A DNA stretch of 64,000 bases, taken from Saccopteryx bilineata (taxonomy: Eukaryota > Chordata > Mammalia > Chiroptera > Emballonuridae). Numbering within the stretch: position 1 is the stretch's first letter; every line of letters begins with the position of its first letter. Both the position numbers and the translations under genes were made by a program. Below, piece by piece: positions 35,416 through 47,009 of the stretch. The stretch covers positions 55,941,809-56,005,808 of the forward strand of contig NC_089494.1 in the NCBI RefSeq assembly GCF_036850765.1. The letters are read 5' to 3'. The notes under the pieces are model-generated. The model was not told where the DNA came from. It saw nothing but the letters and a program-made list of their open reading frames with translations, and ran no database searches.

Positions 35416-35877
35416 AAAAAAGGATCTGACAGATCCTATGATGTTAGAGTTGTTTTGGGAAAACTGCAATATGAAGTTTATGGAAATCTTAGTAGGAAAA
35501 TCCCAGTTCAGGTCCCTGGGGTTCTTTTAAAAATTAGCTCTTGGCATGCTACTGGTCAAGAGGGAATGTTTGACCATGGGACACTGAGTGACAAAAAAAA
35601 ATAAAATGTCTTGTTGTACCCACTATGTCATAAATTTGGCGATGGGGGCAAGTGCAATCCATCATAAGATAAAAGTATTACACCGATAAAGCACAAAGAC
35701 CAGAAGGCACAATCTACATAAGCATATGACAGACCTTGATGTCACCATCACAGTTGCATCAAAACCCCTCTTTCAACTCACACTGTTGGTCACTGAGGTT
35801 AGGAGTGGTGTCTTGAACACCAAGCTGAAGAAATAAAAAAATGGTTGAGTTCAGTTTACAGAGGAGTTGGCTAAGTA

Positions 35878-36113
35878 TACTGCTCACAAAAATTAGGGGA
35901 TATATCAAAATGAATATGAAGTGATAAAAAAAGTATTTGATTTTTTTATTAAACAAGAATATCAGAAAAGCAAATGACAAGTCAAAGTTGTTTGATTATG
36001 CTAATGAATGCAAAACCAACATTTATTTCATTCGTGAAAATTCACTTATACAAAAGGCTGAAAGTACTGAAGTATCTGCACGTCCCCTGATCCCCTAATT
36101 TCTGTGAGCAGTG
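35878..36113. mobile_element. Tc1/mariner MITE (CACTGCTCACARAAATTAGG ends)
   Basis: Left TACTGCTCACAAAAATTAGG and, as reverse complement, right CACTGCTCACAGAAATTAGG form inverted ends of at least 20 bp. TA flanks both sides (35876-35877 and 36114-36115). 236 bp, no transposase. Confidence 0.9.
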
Positions 36114-36622
36114 TATGTGGATGAAAGTTGAAAATGAATAGCAGCTACTTTACAGCCCACTTGGCGATGGCCTTGAGGAATAAAGGAAAGGGACAATCTG
36201 CTAACAGGCAGAGCTTCAGGGGGTGTACCTGGTCATCCACCTGTACAGAATGAAAAGGGCCTGCTGTTAGAACACAAATAAGACTAGTAGGCAATGGCAA
36301 ATAGATTGGCTGGCTAGTCAGCAGTCTAAAAAGAAAGAAGTTTAAAGGATTAGACCAAGAGGTTTTAGAGGAATAAGGTATGTGGATAAACTACATATTG
36401 GTGTGCAAAGTGGGCAAGAAGCATGAAGATCTCTTTATCACATATCAATGTCCACCTGAAAGAATACATTATGGAAGAAGCACTAACAGCTAAGTAGACA
36501 AAATTAGTCAGCTAGCTGATATCAACCTGTCTTTGCCAATGGTCATCTCAGTGCTGGCACAAGGGCCATTTAAATGAAATGGCCATGGTGGCAAGTATAA
36601 AGTCTAAATATGGGTCTATCAT

Positions 36623-37161
36623 TGTAAGGCCAGTAGTCGCAGCCAGCATCACAGCCTCCTGGCTTGTGCAGGTTCCCATTAGATTCAGATATATGTTAAT
36701 GAAACAACGGAGGCAAGAACTGGTGGACTATTACCTTTTATTCTAGCTTGTACCCAGCAAGCGAGTAAACACAAACACACTGGGCTCCAAAACCCACTCA
36801 TTCAGCACTCACAAAGCTACTAACACATCCAAGTTTTCCTAGAATCAAAGGCCCTCATTAGTTCAGTGGAGCTCACAAAACCCCTCATTTTTGTTCCCCT
36901 TCAGCTCCCCGCCATCTTGACTGCTTTCTCTCTAACCACCACATGGCCTCTTCCAAAATGGCCTCCTAGCTCCTCTTTTAAAATTTTTCTGTGTGAAAAC
37001 CCCTCCTCCAGCACACATTAGCATAACCAAGCCCCTTCCCAAGCAGGAAAATAATTAGCTGTATCACCTGAGTGATGGCCATTCACATGGCAGCGCCATT
37101 TTTAACAATAAAAGTGAGCAAAATCAGAAAATACAGATTTTACAAGCTTATTTGCCCAACA
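36623..37161 (-). mobile_element. Solo LTR inserted in the ERVL
   Basis: The unit starts TG and ends CA, with a 5-bp duplication ATCAT at 36618-36622 and 37162-37166. Removing it joins the ERVL pol text around it. On the minus strand an AATAAA (about 36740) lies some 115 bases before the end, as in an LTR R-U5. It contains 'aagatggcgggg' and is 539 bp long. The internal retroviral region was lost by recombination between LTRs. Confidence 0.85.
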
Positions 37162-37990
37162 ATCATCATGAAGCCCACTTACCACACGTGACCTGTCTAC
37201 TGCCTCATCTGAAAGTTCAATTTGACAGCTAAAGAGACCAATATTGAGCTCCTAATATGTCATCATTCCTTTAGAAAATCAAGGAGCTACTTGGAGGCAA
37301 GTTAACTATTTTGGGAACCTTCCAATCCAGAAAGGGGCAGCAGTCCCATTGCATGGAAATATTGTAGATTACTTATTTTGGGTATCCATTTGCATTTCCT
37401 ACCTACATCACTATCTGGGGACTTACAAAATGCCTAATTCACACTCATGGAATATAATACAATATAACATCCAGCCAGGTAAAACACTTCACAGCAAAGG
37501 TGGTATGGGAGGTTACCTGTGACCATGGGTTCCACTGGTTGTATTATATGCTGCATGTTCCAGAAGCTGCTGGCCTAATAAAGCACTAAAATGGCCTTCT
37601 AAGGGTGAAGTTCAATAACTTGGTAAGAAATAATAAACAAGAATGAGGTGCTCTTCCCCAGGATGCAGCAGATCTTGATAAGGGCTCATTACATGGGTTC
37701 AAGAAACAAGGGATTAAAACAGGAATAGCCCAATTTACCATCATTTTCAATGACCTGTTGGGGGACACAGTGTTTCCAGTTCCCACAACTCTGAGCTTTG
37801 TGGAAGTAGAGTTCCTAGACCCCAAAGGTGGTATAGGCTTGCTAGGGTACACAGCCAGAGTCCCTCTGAAGTAAGCTTCATCTGCTGTCTAGCACTTGAA
37901 CTTCTTGAATTCAGGGACAAGTATGCAGGAGTTAACACCTTGGCAGGATATGCTAATTCCCATCAACAGGAGAAGGTAGGCTTGATGTTA

Positions 37991-38699
37991 TACAATTGGG
38001 CCAAATAAGCATATGTGTGCACCAAGTATATCAACTAATTCAAATCTTAAAACTATTCTGTGGAGTGGGTACTATTACTCCTATCTAACAGATCAGGAAA
38101 TGGGCACAGCAGTGTGAAATAATGTGCCCGCAGATCAATCGTCCATAAGTATATTAATAGATTCATAACTTAAACATACGTAGTCCAGGTCCAATGTCTT
38201 TTCCCATAATCATCACACTCTCCTGCCTCTAGGAAAGGTTGGTAGCACCAGCACACTAAAACTGTAATAAAGACATGTTTGGAAAAACCAGATCTGGTTT
38301 ATAAAGGGTTGGAAAACATAAAAATATAGTTGTTTTAAGGAAAGATGGATGTCAAAACAGTAACAAGTAGATGGACTTTTTAGGTTTTGTTATTTTCGAA
38401 AAATAAAGCTTAAGCAAACACTTTGATTACCTCTGATCTCTGCACAGACTCCTATTTCCAAGTCGGTCAGGCGCTCTTCTTAACCTCACCACGTCTCATG
38501 AACTGGTACCTTGAGCTAAAACTGAGGCATCACCTTCTCTTCAGAATTAGCTTCTCCTCATTACTTCACTTTGTTTACGGTCCAATATTCTCCCATTCAC
38601 TTGGGCTCGATATCTTTGAATTTAGTATGCATGTAAAAGTAATATTTTTGCTTAGATTCTCGGTCTAATTACGGTAAACAGTCTGGGAAAAGGTGCCTG
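37991..38699 (-). other. Upstream flank of CWC22 with a MIR remnant
   Basis: 'ggtactattactcctatcta' to 'aggaaatgggcacagcagtg' (about 38066-38115) is a reverse-oriented MIR fragment. Otherwise nothing is recognised before the promoter. Confidence 0.5.
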
Positions 38700-39156
38700 C
38701 TTTTTTTTTTTTTTTTTAAGATTTTCGCGGGAAATAACGACTACAGTGTACTTTTTGCAACGAAGTAGCTTTAAAGTACATTTTGCTACCTCCTAGCAGG
38801 AATGAGGTTTCCAACCCACTGCCTGAACTACTCTCTGGCGCTTATCCAGAAGAACTACAATTCCCGTTGTACACTGCGGCATTCTCAGCCTGAAAACCGC
38901 AATTGCTTAGGTCATTTCCATCCTCAGCAGTGGTGCATGCTGGACTTTGTAGTCTGTGTCTTCTTCTCTTTTGTCCTGTCTTGCGAAGGGAGAAGCGTGG
39001 CCGGATCGACTGCTCTGAATCTGGTATTACTGTATGGTTTTTAAAGTAAATTACTAGGATAATGTATTAAAGCCAATGTAGTGTCAGGTTTTTCTGTATT
39101 TCATGTCCCTCCTGCCTCCTACTGCCGGGAAGGGGAAGTGACGTATATCCGGTGTA
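38700..39156 (+). promoter_or_regulatory. CWC22: CWC22 promoter region
   Basis: Two motifs resembling ZNF143/THAP11 (SBS) sites face each other: ACTACAATTCCC at 38854-38865 and GCATGCTGGACTTTGTAGT, its reverse form, at 38935-38953. Nearer the exon are a CRE-like TGACGTA (39139-39145), an ETS-like core (CCGGGAAGGGGAAG) and AATGGCGGC (39156-39164), a YY1-type site at the exon. There is no TATA box at a useful distance. This is the usual build of a housekeeping promoter. The start site cannot be fixed but is probably within 39080-39140. Confidence 0.75.
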
Positions 39157-39179
39157 ATGGCGGCGCGGTGGAGTTCCAG
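39100..39179 (+). other. CWC22: CWC22 exon 1 (5'UTR), approximate start
   Basis: The donor CAG|GTAATT at 39179/39180 follows a GC-rich segment with TGACGT and ATGGCGGCG. The exon is non-coding for CWC22: its only ATG (39157) opens an 8-codon upstream frame (M-A-A-R-W-S-S-R) that meets a stop in exon 2. Assignment to CWC22 rests on orientation, promoter features and being the only such exon upstream of exon 2. The left edge is a guess. Confidence 0.65.
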
Positions 39180-39620
39180 GTAATTACTTAACTCCGTAGA
39201 CTCTCCACAGGCAGCGAACCAGAGTGGGGGTGGTGGGTTGCTGGACCGGATGGGAAGTTAAAGGGGCCCAGAAGTGAGTGCAGGTTCGCTGGTTCGGCCG
39301 CAAGCGGCGCCGAAGTGCGCGTGGCTCTGCCCGCCGCGCGCCGGCCCTCCAGGCTGCAGTGTGAGGACCGCTCTGGCGGAGGAGTCTGGGCGGGTGGGGA
39401 AGGGGCGGCGGTGAGCTCCTGCGGGTTTGTGCGGGGGACCGAGCTTCCCAGTGCGTTCCTGATGCTGTCTCCCCGCAGCGTCTTTGTTGCTGAAATCCAG
39501 CACTCGCGTCGATTCTCTCTCCTTCCGTCTGGTGTGTTCCGGGCTGGGATCATTTAGAGGTTCTCGAGTCGTTTGGCCTCGAGGCCTCTCTGTCGGGCCG
39601 CAGGCCGTGGGAGGGGAATC
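39120..39620. promoter_or_regulatory. CpG island at the CWC22 start
   Basis: CpG is dense (for example GGCCGCAAGCGGCGCCGAAG at about 39295-39314) against a surrounding AT-rich, CpG-poor background. It spans exon 1 and the first 440 bases of intron 1. Confidence 0.75.
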
Positions 39621-40100
39621 AATGAACTGTAATTAATTAAAAAATAGTGAAAGTTCCGCTCCTTTGATTCACTCCAGCGTAATTCCCCAATAACTGCTTC
39701 CCTAAAATGCCATTAGGCGTTTCTTTTTCATACATTTGCCCCGTAAGTAATGGCTCTCCCTGGTGTTTGGCCTTGGAGACCCTTTGTTCCTTAGTATGTG
39801 TTGCTCTTCGTCTGTCATCCTTTACGTTCCGTGAGTTGATCAACCTCCAGTAACACGATAGCTCCCAACGTGGCTCCCCAGTCGCCAACCACCTCTCCAT
39901 CTACCCAGTTTCCTACAATAATCCACTTGCATATAACGGTCATGTAATATTTCATTTCGCAGAGTCTAACTGCAACTCCACTTTACCTATTTTCATTTAA
40001 TCCTCATGACAGTTCTTTGAGATAATGGCAAAGAACAAAGGGGAAAAGCTATTCCCGGTGCAAGACTTTGGTGACTGAAAGTGTAGTAAGAGTCCTCCGC

Positions 40101-40496
40101 ACCCGGGCCGGTTGGCTCAGCGGTAGAGTGTCGGCCTAGCGTGCGGAGGACCCGGGTTCGATTCCCGGCCAGGGCACACAGGAGAAGCCCATTTGCTTCT
40201 CCACCCCTCCGCCGCGCTTTCCTCTCTGTCTCTCTCTTCCCCTCCAGCAGCCAAGGCTCCATTGGAGCAAAGATGGCTCGGGCGCTGGGGATGGCTTTGT
40301 GGCCTCTGCCTCAGGCGCTAGAGTGGCTCTGGTCGCAACATGGCGATGCCCAGGATGGGCAGAGCATCGCCCCCTGGTGGGCAGAGCGTTGCCCCATGGT
40401 GGGCGTGCCGGGTGGATCCCGGTCGGGCGCATGCAGGAGTCTGTCTGTCTCTCCCTGTTTCCAGCTTCAGAAAAATGAAAAAAAAAAAAAAAAAAA
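40101..40496 (+). mobile_element. tRNA-derived SINE, family A, young copy
   Basis: Head GGGCCGGTTGGCTCAG, B box GGTTCGATTCC, long internal repeat form, A tail of about 20. Duplication AAGAGTCCTCCGC / AAGAGTCCTCTGC (12 of 13) at 40088-40100 and 40497-40509. Confidence 0.94.
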
Positions 40497-40698
40497 AGAG
40501 TCCTCTGCGTTTTTAGATATCCAGAGCGGAAGTAGCAGACGGAGGAAGCAAACTTGGGCTGGAGTGGACCAGTTCACCGGCTTCTCTTAACTGCCTTGCT
40601 ATAGGATTGTCTGTGAACTCAGGAGTTAACCAGTTAACCTCAATTACTATCCTACAGTGGAAAAGCAGATTTAGAATTGGCATTAAAAGTGTAATTTT

Positions 40699-40976
40699 GC
40701 CCTGGCTGATTGTCTCAGCAGGTAGAGGTGGAAATCCCCCATTCCATTCCTGGTCAGAGCACACAGGGGAGGTGACCATCTCCATCTGCTTCACCACCCT
40801 CCTCCCTCCCTTCTCTCTCTCTCTCTCTCTCTCTTTTTCCCTCTCCTTCTCTCCCCCTCCCCCTCCCTCCCTTCTCCTCCTCATCCCACAGCCATGGCTC
40901 AATTGATTTGAGCACATTGCCCTGGGTACCCTGTCTCTCAATCCCCCTTCCTCTTACTTAAAAAAAAAAAAAAAAG
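40699..40976 (+). mobile_element. tRNA-derived SINE, diverged and shortened
   Basis: GCCCTGGCTGATTGTCTCAG head, a partly deleted B box, 'gtcagagcacacaggggagg', a long CT block and an A tail. The family A body is replaced by 'cagccatggctcaattgatt'. Confidence 0.85.
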
Positions 40977-41147
40977 ATTTTGATCAAAGGAAGCATTCTT
41001 ACAGACCTGCTTGTGTTGGTGCTGGGAAATGGAGCAGTAAGCCAAAGATTTCAGTCCTGGTTCAGCACTTAGTCTGTCTTTTGCAGCAGGTTACCTAACA
41101 TCTTTCGTCTTAGCAGCTCATCTGAAAAATGTGGATAATAGAACTGC

Positions 41148-41466
41148 CTACTGGTCCATGGGCCATTTGGTACCGGTCCACAGAGAAAATAAATAACTTT
41201 CATTATTTCCATTTTATTTATATTTAAGTCTGAACGATGTTTTATTTTTTAAAAATGACCAGATTTCCTCTGTTACATCCGTCTAAGACTCACTTTTGAC
41301 GCTTGTCTCGTAAGTTCAACAATTATATTTAAAAATACCACAGTTTTTATGTTGGTTGCATAATTTTATTTTGTGCATTTATCCTTCCCACCCTAAAGGC
41401 CGGTCCGTGAAAATATTTTCTGACATTAAACCGGTCCTTGGCCCAAAATAGGTTGGGGACCACTGA
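41148..41466 (-). mobile_element. Non-autonomous hAT transposon (GGGGACCACTG end)
   Basis: The right end TTGGGGACCACTG with 'aaccggtccttggcccaaaa' and the left 'ccatgggccatttggtaccg' are the ends of a hAT family rich in ACCGGTCC. The left terminus is degraded, so no 8-bp duplication can be read. Confidence 0.75.
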
Positions 41467-43254
41467 TGTAAATTATTTGGCTTCATCCCAGTCCTGTTGA
41501 ATCAGAACCTGGGAAGTGGGGGGCCCTTCAATCCATTTTTTACCAAACCATCGGTGTGCTTCTCATGCCAGTTAGAGAGCCACTGTCCTAGCCCATCTCC
41601 TAAGGATCTGTTATGGTCCAGCCCCACCCTCAGAATCAGGTTTGCTGCCTTCCTCGCTTCAAAATCTTTGCTCTGTGGCCAGCCAGTATGCCTGTGCTAT
41701 ACCACCTGTCCTTCCCCACTTTAGATAGTTTAATTCCTATCACTTCTGGAATTCTGACACTTCCTAGACTATTTAACTGTCTTTCCTAAACCAGTCAACT
41801 CTGTCAGTTTTTCCAGCTTTTAAATTGTTAGAATTTAGCTCCTCCCTGATGAATGTGCATTGCCAAGTGGGGTCTAAGTGGCTCTTGAACCTGAGACTAC
41901 CTAAGAGAGTACATAGTGACCCATTGTGTATTTACAAAGACCATGTCTTAATTCGAACATTATTCTCTGTTTATTGCTCACTTGTTTTTAGTCTGAATTT
42001 TGTACTACTACCTAGTGTGTCCCTAACTTGGTATATACGTCATGGCTAGTCTAGAGCTAGTTTTTGTCTTGTTTTGTTTTATTTTGTTTTAAGTGATTAT
42101 TGATAATACAGCTAATCCCCTGATAACTTTGAGGGCTTCTTTGTTGCATTCCTCTACTTTTCTGTTCAAGTCTGAGGATCCTAGCATGGAAAGGTGGTGG
42201 AACAAAAAGATCTCTGGCATAGTAGTTTCAGAAAATTTCAAGATTTAGCTAACCCTGTAACTTAAATAGGTTATCTCATCATATACAGTTGCTATGTGGA
42301 CATTGGAAGAGACATTTCAGTGCCTACAACAAAGTGAAAATTTGCAGAGCATTTTCTTCAGAAAGAACAAATCAGGAGGAAGCAGTGGATTAAAACAAGC
42401 ACTTTGCCATTTGTAGCCAACCTAATAACTTTTTCCCAGTGAAGAAATACCAGGAAAATGGTGTGAGCAGTTTTGGCCTGGGACATACCGGCTTCTGTCT
42501 TCTGTCTTAGTGAATAGCTTAGCTAATAGGAAGGAGGGATCCTGTGGAGATTTATGTGTAATTTGTCTTGGTGCCTAACTCATAAGTGGATTGGGGCTAG
42601 ACAGTTCAGCACTTCACCTGAAAAGTTACCTTGAGTATCCTTCCCGAAATTAGTTTATTCGAACAGTTTTTTATCAGGGTAGCCAATGACAGGAGCCTCT
42701 GTAGTTGAACATAGTGCTGTGTGTCTAGGGGCTACTTCATAAATCTCTGGAGGCCACCACCTTCTGCTTTCTTGAAAGCTTAGAATGTGGTTTACTAAAT
42801 GGCTCTTGAGTTAAATACTTAGAAAGCCCACCTTCAAAGCTGTGTTTTTAGAGTTGGCAGAACATATCCAGCCCATATAATTACACTTAATTGGACAAGC
42901 TGTGGAACATAATTTTCGGGAGGTGGAACAAAGTTGTATGAATGTGTGAAGACATATGGCATACTGCATAATTAGACTTGTTTCTGTAAGTTGAAGTAAC
43001 AGCACCTTGAGCGTTCAGATTCCTCTTGCAGTGCCATCAAAGGAAGTGTGGCATGTGATAGTGCTGAGTTGATGTAGCTGATGACAGCTGGGGTTCCTAG
43101 AAGTAGGAGTTGATAGGTGGGACAAGGTTGCTGTGGTATTCCTTGGTAAAGAAGTTGTCAAAATATCATTATAGGGAGTTTGGTGTAGGAAGAAATAGTA
43201 ATAATCACCAAAAGTCCACACACTGCTTTTTATAATTAATTTTGGAATTAGAAC

Positions 43255-43690
43255 CTATTAAGTGACAGGCACTGGTCTAGGTTCTGGATATATAGCAGTG
43301 ACCACAACTTCAACTGGCGGGTATTCTCATACAAGGTCTTCTGTGCTTGAGCTTCATGAATCTCTCATGTTCCATCTCGTTTCTGCTGTCTTCTGTACAT
43401 ACTCAGTACTCTGCTCAAACAATGGGGATCCCCTATGTTCTTCTATGTCTGGGTCTTTATGCATGCTCGGCTCATTCCCTTAATGACCTTTCCCCCCTTT
43501 TCTACTTGTTTGTTAAGATTCAGGTTCAAGACCCACTTTTTTTCTCTATGCCCCAGGCCCACTTACTTGGTTGCACTTCCTCTTTCCAATGGTATTACGT
43601 TCCTAACATTGCTGTAACACGTTGACCTCCCACACCTCACAGTGCCTTGTGTGCAGCTTAAGGTATACATCACATTATATACACAGACAC
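43255..43690 (+). repeat. L2-type LINE fragment
   Basis: 'gtgacaggcactggtctagg' and 'tatatagcagtgaccacaac' at the left, and 'agattcaggttcaagaccca' with CT-rich text to the right, resemble mammalian L2 pieces. Very diverged. Confidence 0.5.
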
Positions 43691-44040
43691 CACCTTTAAC
43701 CCTCTATGCTTAATTTGTTTCCAAAGAATAGGGAGTAAAGTAAAAAAAGAAAAAGACCATGACCATACTGCTCTTTCTCTTAAGCTTGTGCTTTCTCATT
43801 TTCTCTGTAAGTGCTTTTCTTAAGCAATTCTTAATGGAAAGATCAGTTATGGCTCAAGGCTGATTTTTTTTTTTTTTTAGTTTCATTTTCCTGTTAGTCC
43901 TGAACAAAATTTTTCAATTTTTGTGACCTCCCAAAGGAGGTCTGCACAAATAAAAACCTTAATACACAATGATGGAAAAGAAAGTATTCGGTGGGTGATT
44001 AGAAGCACTAAGAGCTATTTCTTTACCACAGGGCAAATAT

Positions 44041-44257
44041 ATATATTTTTTTTTTTAATGTTTTATTTATTGACTTTTAGAGAGAGGAGAGAGAGAGAAG
44101 GAGAGAGAGGAAGGGGGTAGGGGAGGAGCCAAAAGCATCAACTCATTGTATCAGTTGCTACTCGTATTTGCCTTGACTGAGTAAGCCCGGGGATTTGAAC
44201 CAGTGATCCCAGCATTCCGAGTCGATGCTTTATCCCCTGTGCCACCACAGGTCAGGC
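44041..44257 (-). mobile_element. tRNA-derived SINE, family C
   Basis: Minus strand: GCCTGACCTGTGGTGGCACA head, B-box region, GA/CT block. Flanked by ACCACAGGGCAAATAT and ACCACAAGGCAAATAT (15 of 16) at 44025-44040 and 44258-44273. Confidence 0.92.
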
Positions 44258-45808
44258 ACCACAAGGCAAATATTAAGTAAAGTAGTGTGAGTTATGGCAT
44301 AGGTTTGAAATTTAAGGTTTCGCCTCTCCCTTGATAGGCAAATGGGTATACATTTGACTGAATCACTAGACCAAGAAAACTCATATAGATAATATTTGTT
44401 CAGTGAATGAGATGCTAAGGTTAGTGAGGAAAGCTAAGTCTTTTTGCCACATAGTTGAGCTGTGAACCAAGGGATGGATGGGGAAACTAAGGCAAGACAA
44501 GGTGAGTTTAGGAGATATAAATACAAGTGAGTGAGGGTCTCATAGAGTGGAGATGACTCATAGGATTTGTCTTTATTCAGTAAAGGGATCGCTACTGACA
44601 AACTCTTCTCTAAAAGAATAATATATGGAGATAGATTTTTGATACAGTAGACATTAAGATGAAATTTCTATTTTAAAACCCTAGAAGGAAATTTGGAAAG
44701 TATGGAAAAAATAATACTGCATATATCGTAGTGGAATGTGCTTTTAATGTAAGCCCTGGGTTTCCCTGGGGGGTAACTTTGCAGATATTTAAAAGATCCT
44801 TTTGCTCTGTTTGGGTAGAATACAATTGCAAAGGTTCTTGTAGCATAGAGATAAGGAATACCTTGTGATAAATCTTGTTAGAGATCTCAAAAACAATTTA
44901 TCTTCTTCTAAAATGAAATGAAGACTGTCTTATCATGGGATCTTTCCAAACAGAGGCTTCCCCCTACATCTCTCCTATTAACTGAGAAGGTAAAATCAGT
45001 AGGATTTGGAAACTGACTGGAAGTGAGGAAAAGGAAATTGTCACTTGGCTAGCTTTATAGGCAATACAGTAGAGGAAGAACTAGTTGAAAAGAGGAAGAA
45101 ATGATGAGTTTCAGTTTGGGCCTCACTAGCTCAGAGGGCCTTTGGGACATCCACGTGGAGCTTTCCTGTTGGCATTGGATGAAGATTTGGAACTCTGATG
45201 AGAAGATTGGGCTGGAGTGATAGCCATTCTTATAAATGTTAGTTGAAGGTATCGGGGTAGGGATGGTCTTCCAGAGGGAATATGGAGAAAGATATATAAC
45301 AAATATGTATTGAGAGCTTTCTGTATTGAGAATATGGCAATTTATAAAACAAATCCATGAGCAAAGATTAACCTCTACAGAATAGTGATGTCAGGCAGAA
45401 AGACAAAAGAATAGACAGTAGGGAAACCAGATGAACCTGGTGCCCTGTAAGTTGAGAAGCGAGACTTCAAGAAGAGGTGCTTGGTACCAAATTCTAGAGC
45501 AGTGTCAGATAAAAGAAAGAAATGGTCCTGGATTTAGCAACAAAAAGATTGTGATAAGTAGGAATAGTGGGAGTGGAAAACCGGATTTGGGTGGGAGGTT
45601 AAGAATTGGAGGCATCAACTGTACATGTATCAAAAAATACTTGGCCATTTAAGGAAAGAGAAAGAAAGGAGCTGGAGAGGGGACAAGATAAAGGAAATTT
45701 GCCTCATAAATGTCATTTTATATTTAAATGTATCAATAAAGAAGTTCATCATATAGAATTTTTTCAAAACTCAATGGGAAATCAACACTATAAATTAAAA
45801 ATAGCTCA

Positions 45809-46022
45809 CCCTGGCAGATTAAATTAGTCAGTTAGAGTGTAGTCTGGAAATGACAAGGTTGCAGGTTTGATCCCTGGGATCTCTGGTCAGGGCACAAGTG
45901 AGGAGCAACCAGTGAATGCACAACTGAGTGGAACAACAAATGAATGCTTCCCTTCCCCTCCCCTCTCTATCCCTTCCTCTTTCTATCTCTCTAAAAGAGT
46001 CAATCAATAAATTAAAAAAAAA
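45809..46022 (+). mobile_element. Diverged tRNA-derived SINE
   Basis: 'accctggcagattaaattag', 'ggtttgatccctgggatctc', 'cagggcacaagtgaggagca', CT block, 'aatcaataaattaaaaaaaa'. An older type, like the copy at 24323. Confidence 0.8.
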
Positions 46023-46024
46023 TT

Positions 46025-46235
46025 GAAGTTCTGGTCAGTTAGCTTAGTTGGTTAGACTAGAGCACTATCCTGAAGCACAGAGGTTGCCAGTTCAATCCCC
46101 TGTCTGGGCACCCACAGGAGCAGCTCGCAGCTCCATGTTCCTGTTTCTTTGTCTCTCTTAGAAAAGCAAAGAGAAGAGGGGATGGCAGGGAAGGAGGAAG
46201 GAAGGAAGGAAAGACTAATAGAAGTTTTAAAACAA
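46025..46235 (+). mobile_element. Diverged tRNA-derived SINE, tandem to the previous
   Basis: 'ttctggtcagttagcttagt', 'agttcaatcccctgtctggg', 'cacaggagcagctcgcagct', ending in a GGAAGGAAGGAA run. It follows the previous copy head to tail. Confidence 0.75.
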
Positions 46236-47009
46236 AAAAACCCCTGCTCTCATAGAGCCTATATTCTGGTAAAAAGGATCACCGTAGTGGATCTTCCGAT
46301 GTAACAGCAAAAGAGATTAAATTTAGATAGTATATCCAAATGACCATATCACTAACTCTTTGATTTCTTTGGATACTTTAATACTGACTGAAAGGCAGAA
46401 ACCATGGGCCAAACCAAAAACATGAGGCTCCTGTGTTCCAAAAGGAAATTTTATTTTAAAAGTGCCTGGGTGCAGGTAGTTTGAGACCAGCAAAGGGTGT
46501 CAGTCTTGAGAGAGGGATAGGTCAGGGTTATATCAGGGGTAGTCAACCTTTTTATACCTACCGCCCACTTTTGTATCTCTGTTAGTAAAATTTTCTAACC
46601 GCCCACCAGTTCCACAGTAGTGGTGATTTATAAAGTTGGGAAGTAACTTGACTTATAAAATTTATAAAGCAGAGTTACAGCAAGTTAAAGCATTTAATAG
46701 TAATTACTTACCAAGTACTTTATGTTGGATTTTCGCTAAGTTTACAGGATAAATTTTTTTTTTTAATAATTTTATTTTTTTAATGGGGCGACATCAACAA
46801 ATCAGGATACATATATTCAAAGATAACATGTCCAGGTTATCTTGTCGTTCAATTATGTTGCATACCCATCACCCAAAGTCAGATTGTCCTCCATCACCTT
46901 CTATCTAGTTTTCTTTGTGCACCTCCCCCTCCCCCTTTCCCTCTCCCTCTCCTCCCTCGCCCCGTAACCACCACACTCTTATCAATGTCTCTTAGTGTCA
47001 CTTTTATGT

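Larger units (their letters stand above)
31371..37990 (+). mobile_element. Decayed ERVL-type endogenous retrovirus
   Basis: The left part (about 31371-31890) resembles the end of an MLT2-type LTR. At about 31890-32010 text such as 'cactgcccgaggccccatta' and 'aacaattagtccttggaaca' fits the ERVL leader/gag start. From about 36480 to 37990 the integrase end of pol is recognisable ('ggtcatctcagtgctggcac', 'aagcccacttacca', 'gttccagaagctgctggcct'). No frame is intact. It is interrupted by SINEs at 31495, 33095, 33500, 34805 and 35040, a mariner MITE at 35878 and a solo LTR at 36623. ERVL lacks env in other mammals, and none is seen here. Confidence 0.75.

Noticed and set aside
38802..39044. 80-codon open frame before CWC22 exon 1
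   Set aside because: It overlaps promoter motifs, has no domain and lacks coding character.
39157..39179. MAARWSS start in exon 1, similar to the N terminus of WDR59 as I remember it
   Set aside because: The frame runs into a stop just after the splice to exon 2, and the following exons read as CWC22. Short Ala/Arg-rich starts at ATGGCGGCG are common by chance.
39188..39557. Overlapping GC-rich open frames on both strands
   Set aside because: Long frames arise easily in CpG islands; none shows a known domain or splice context.
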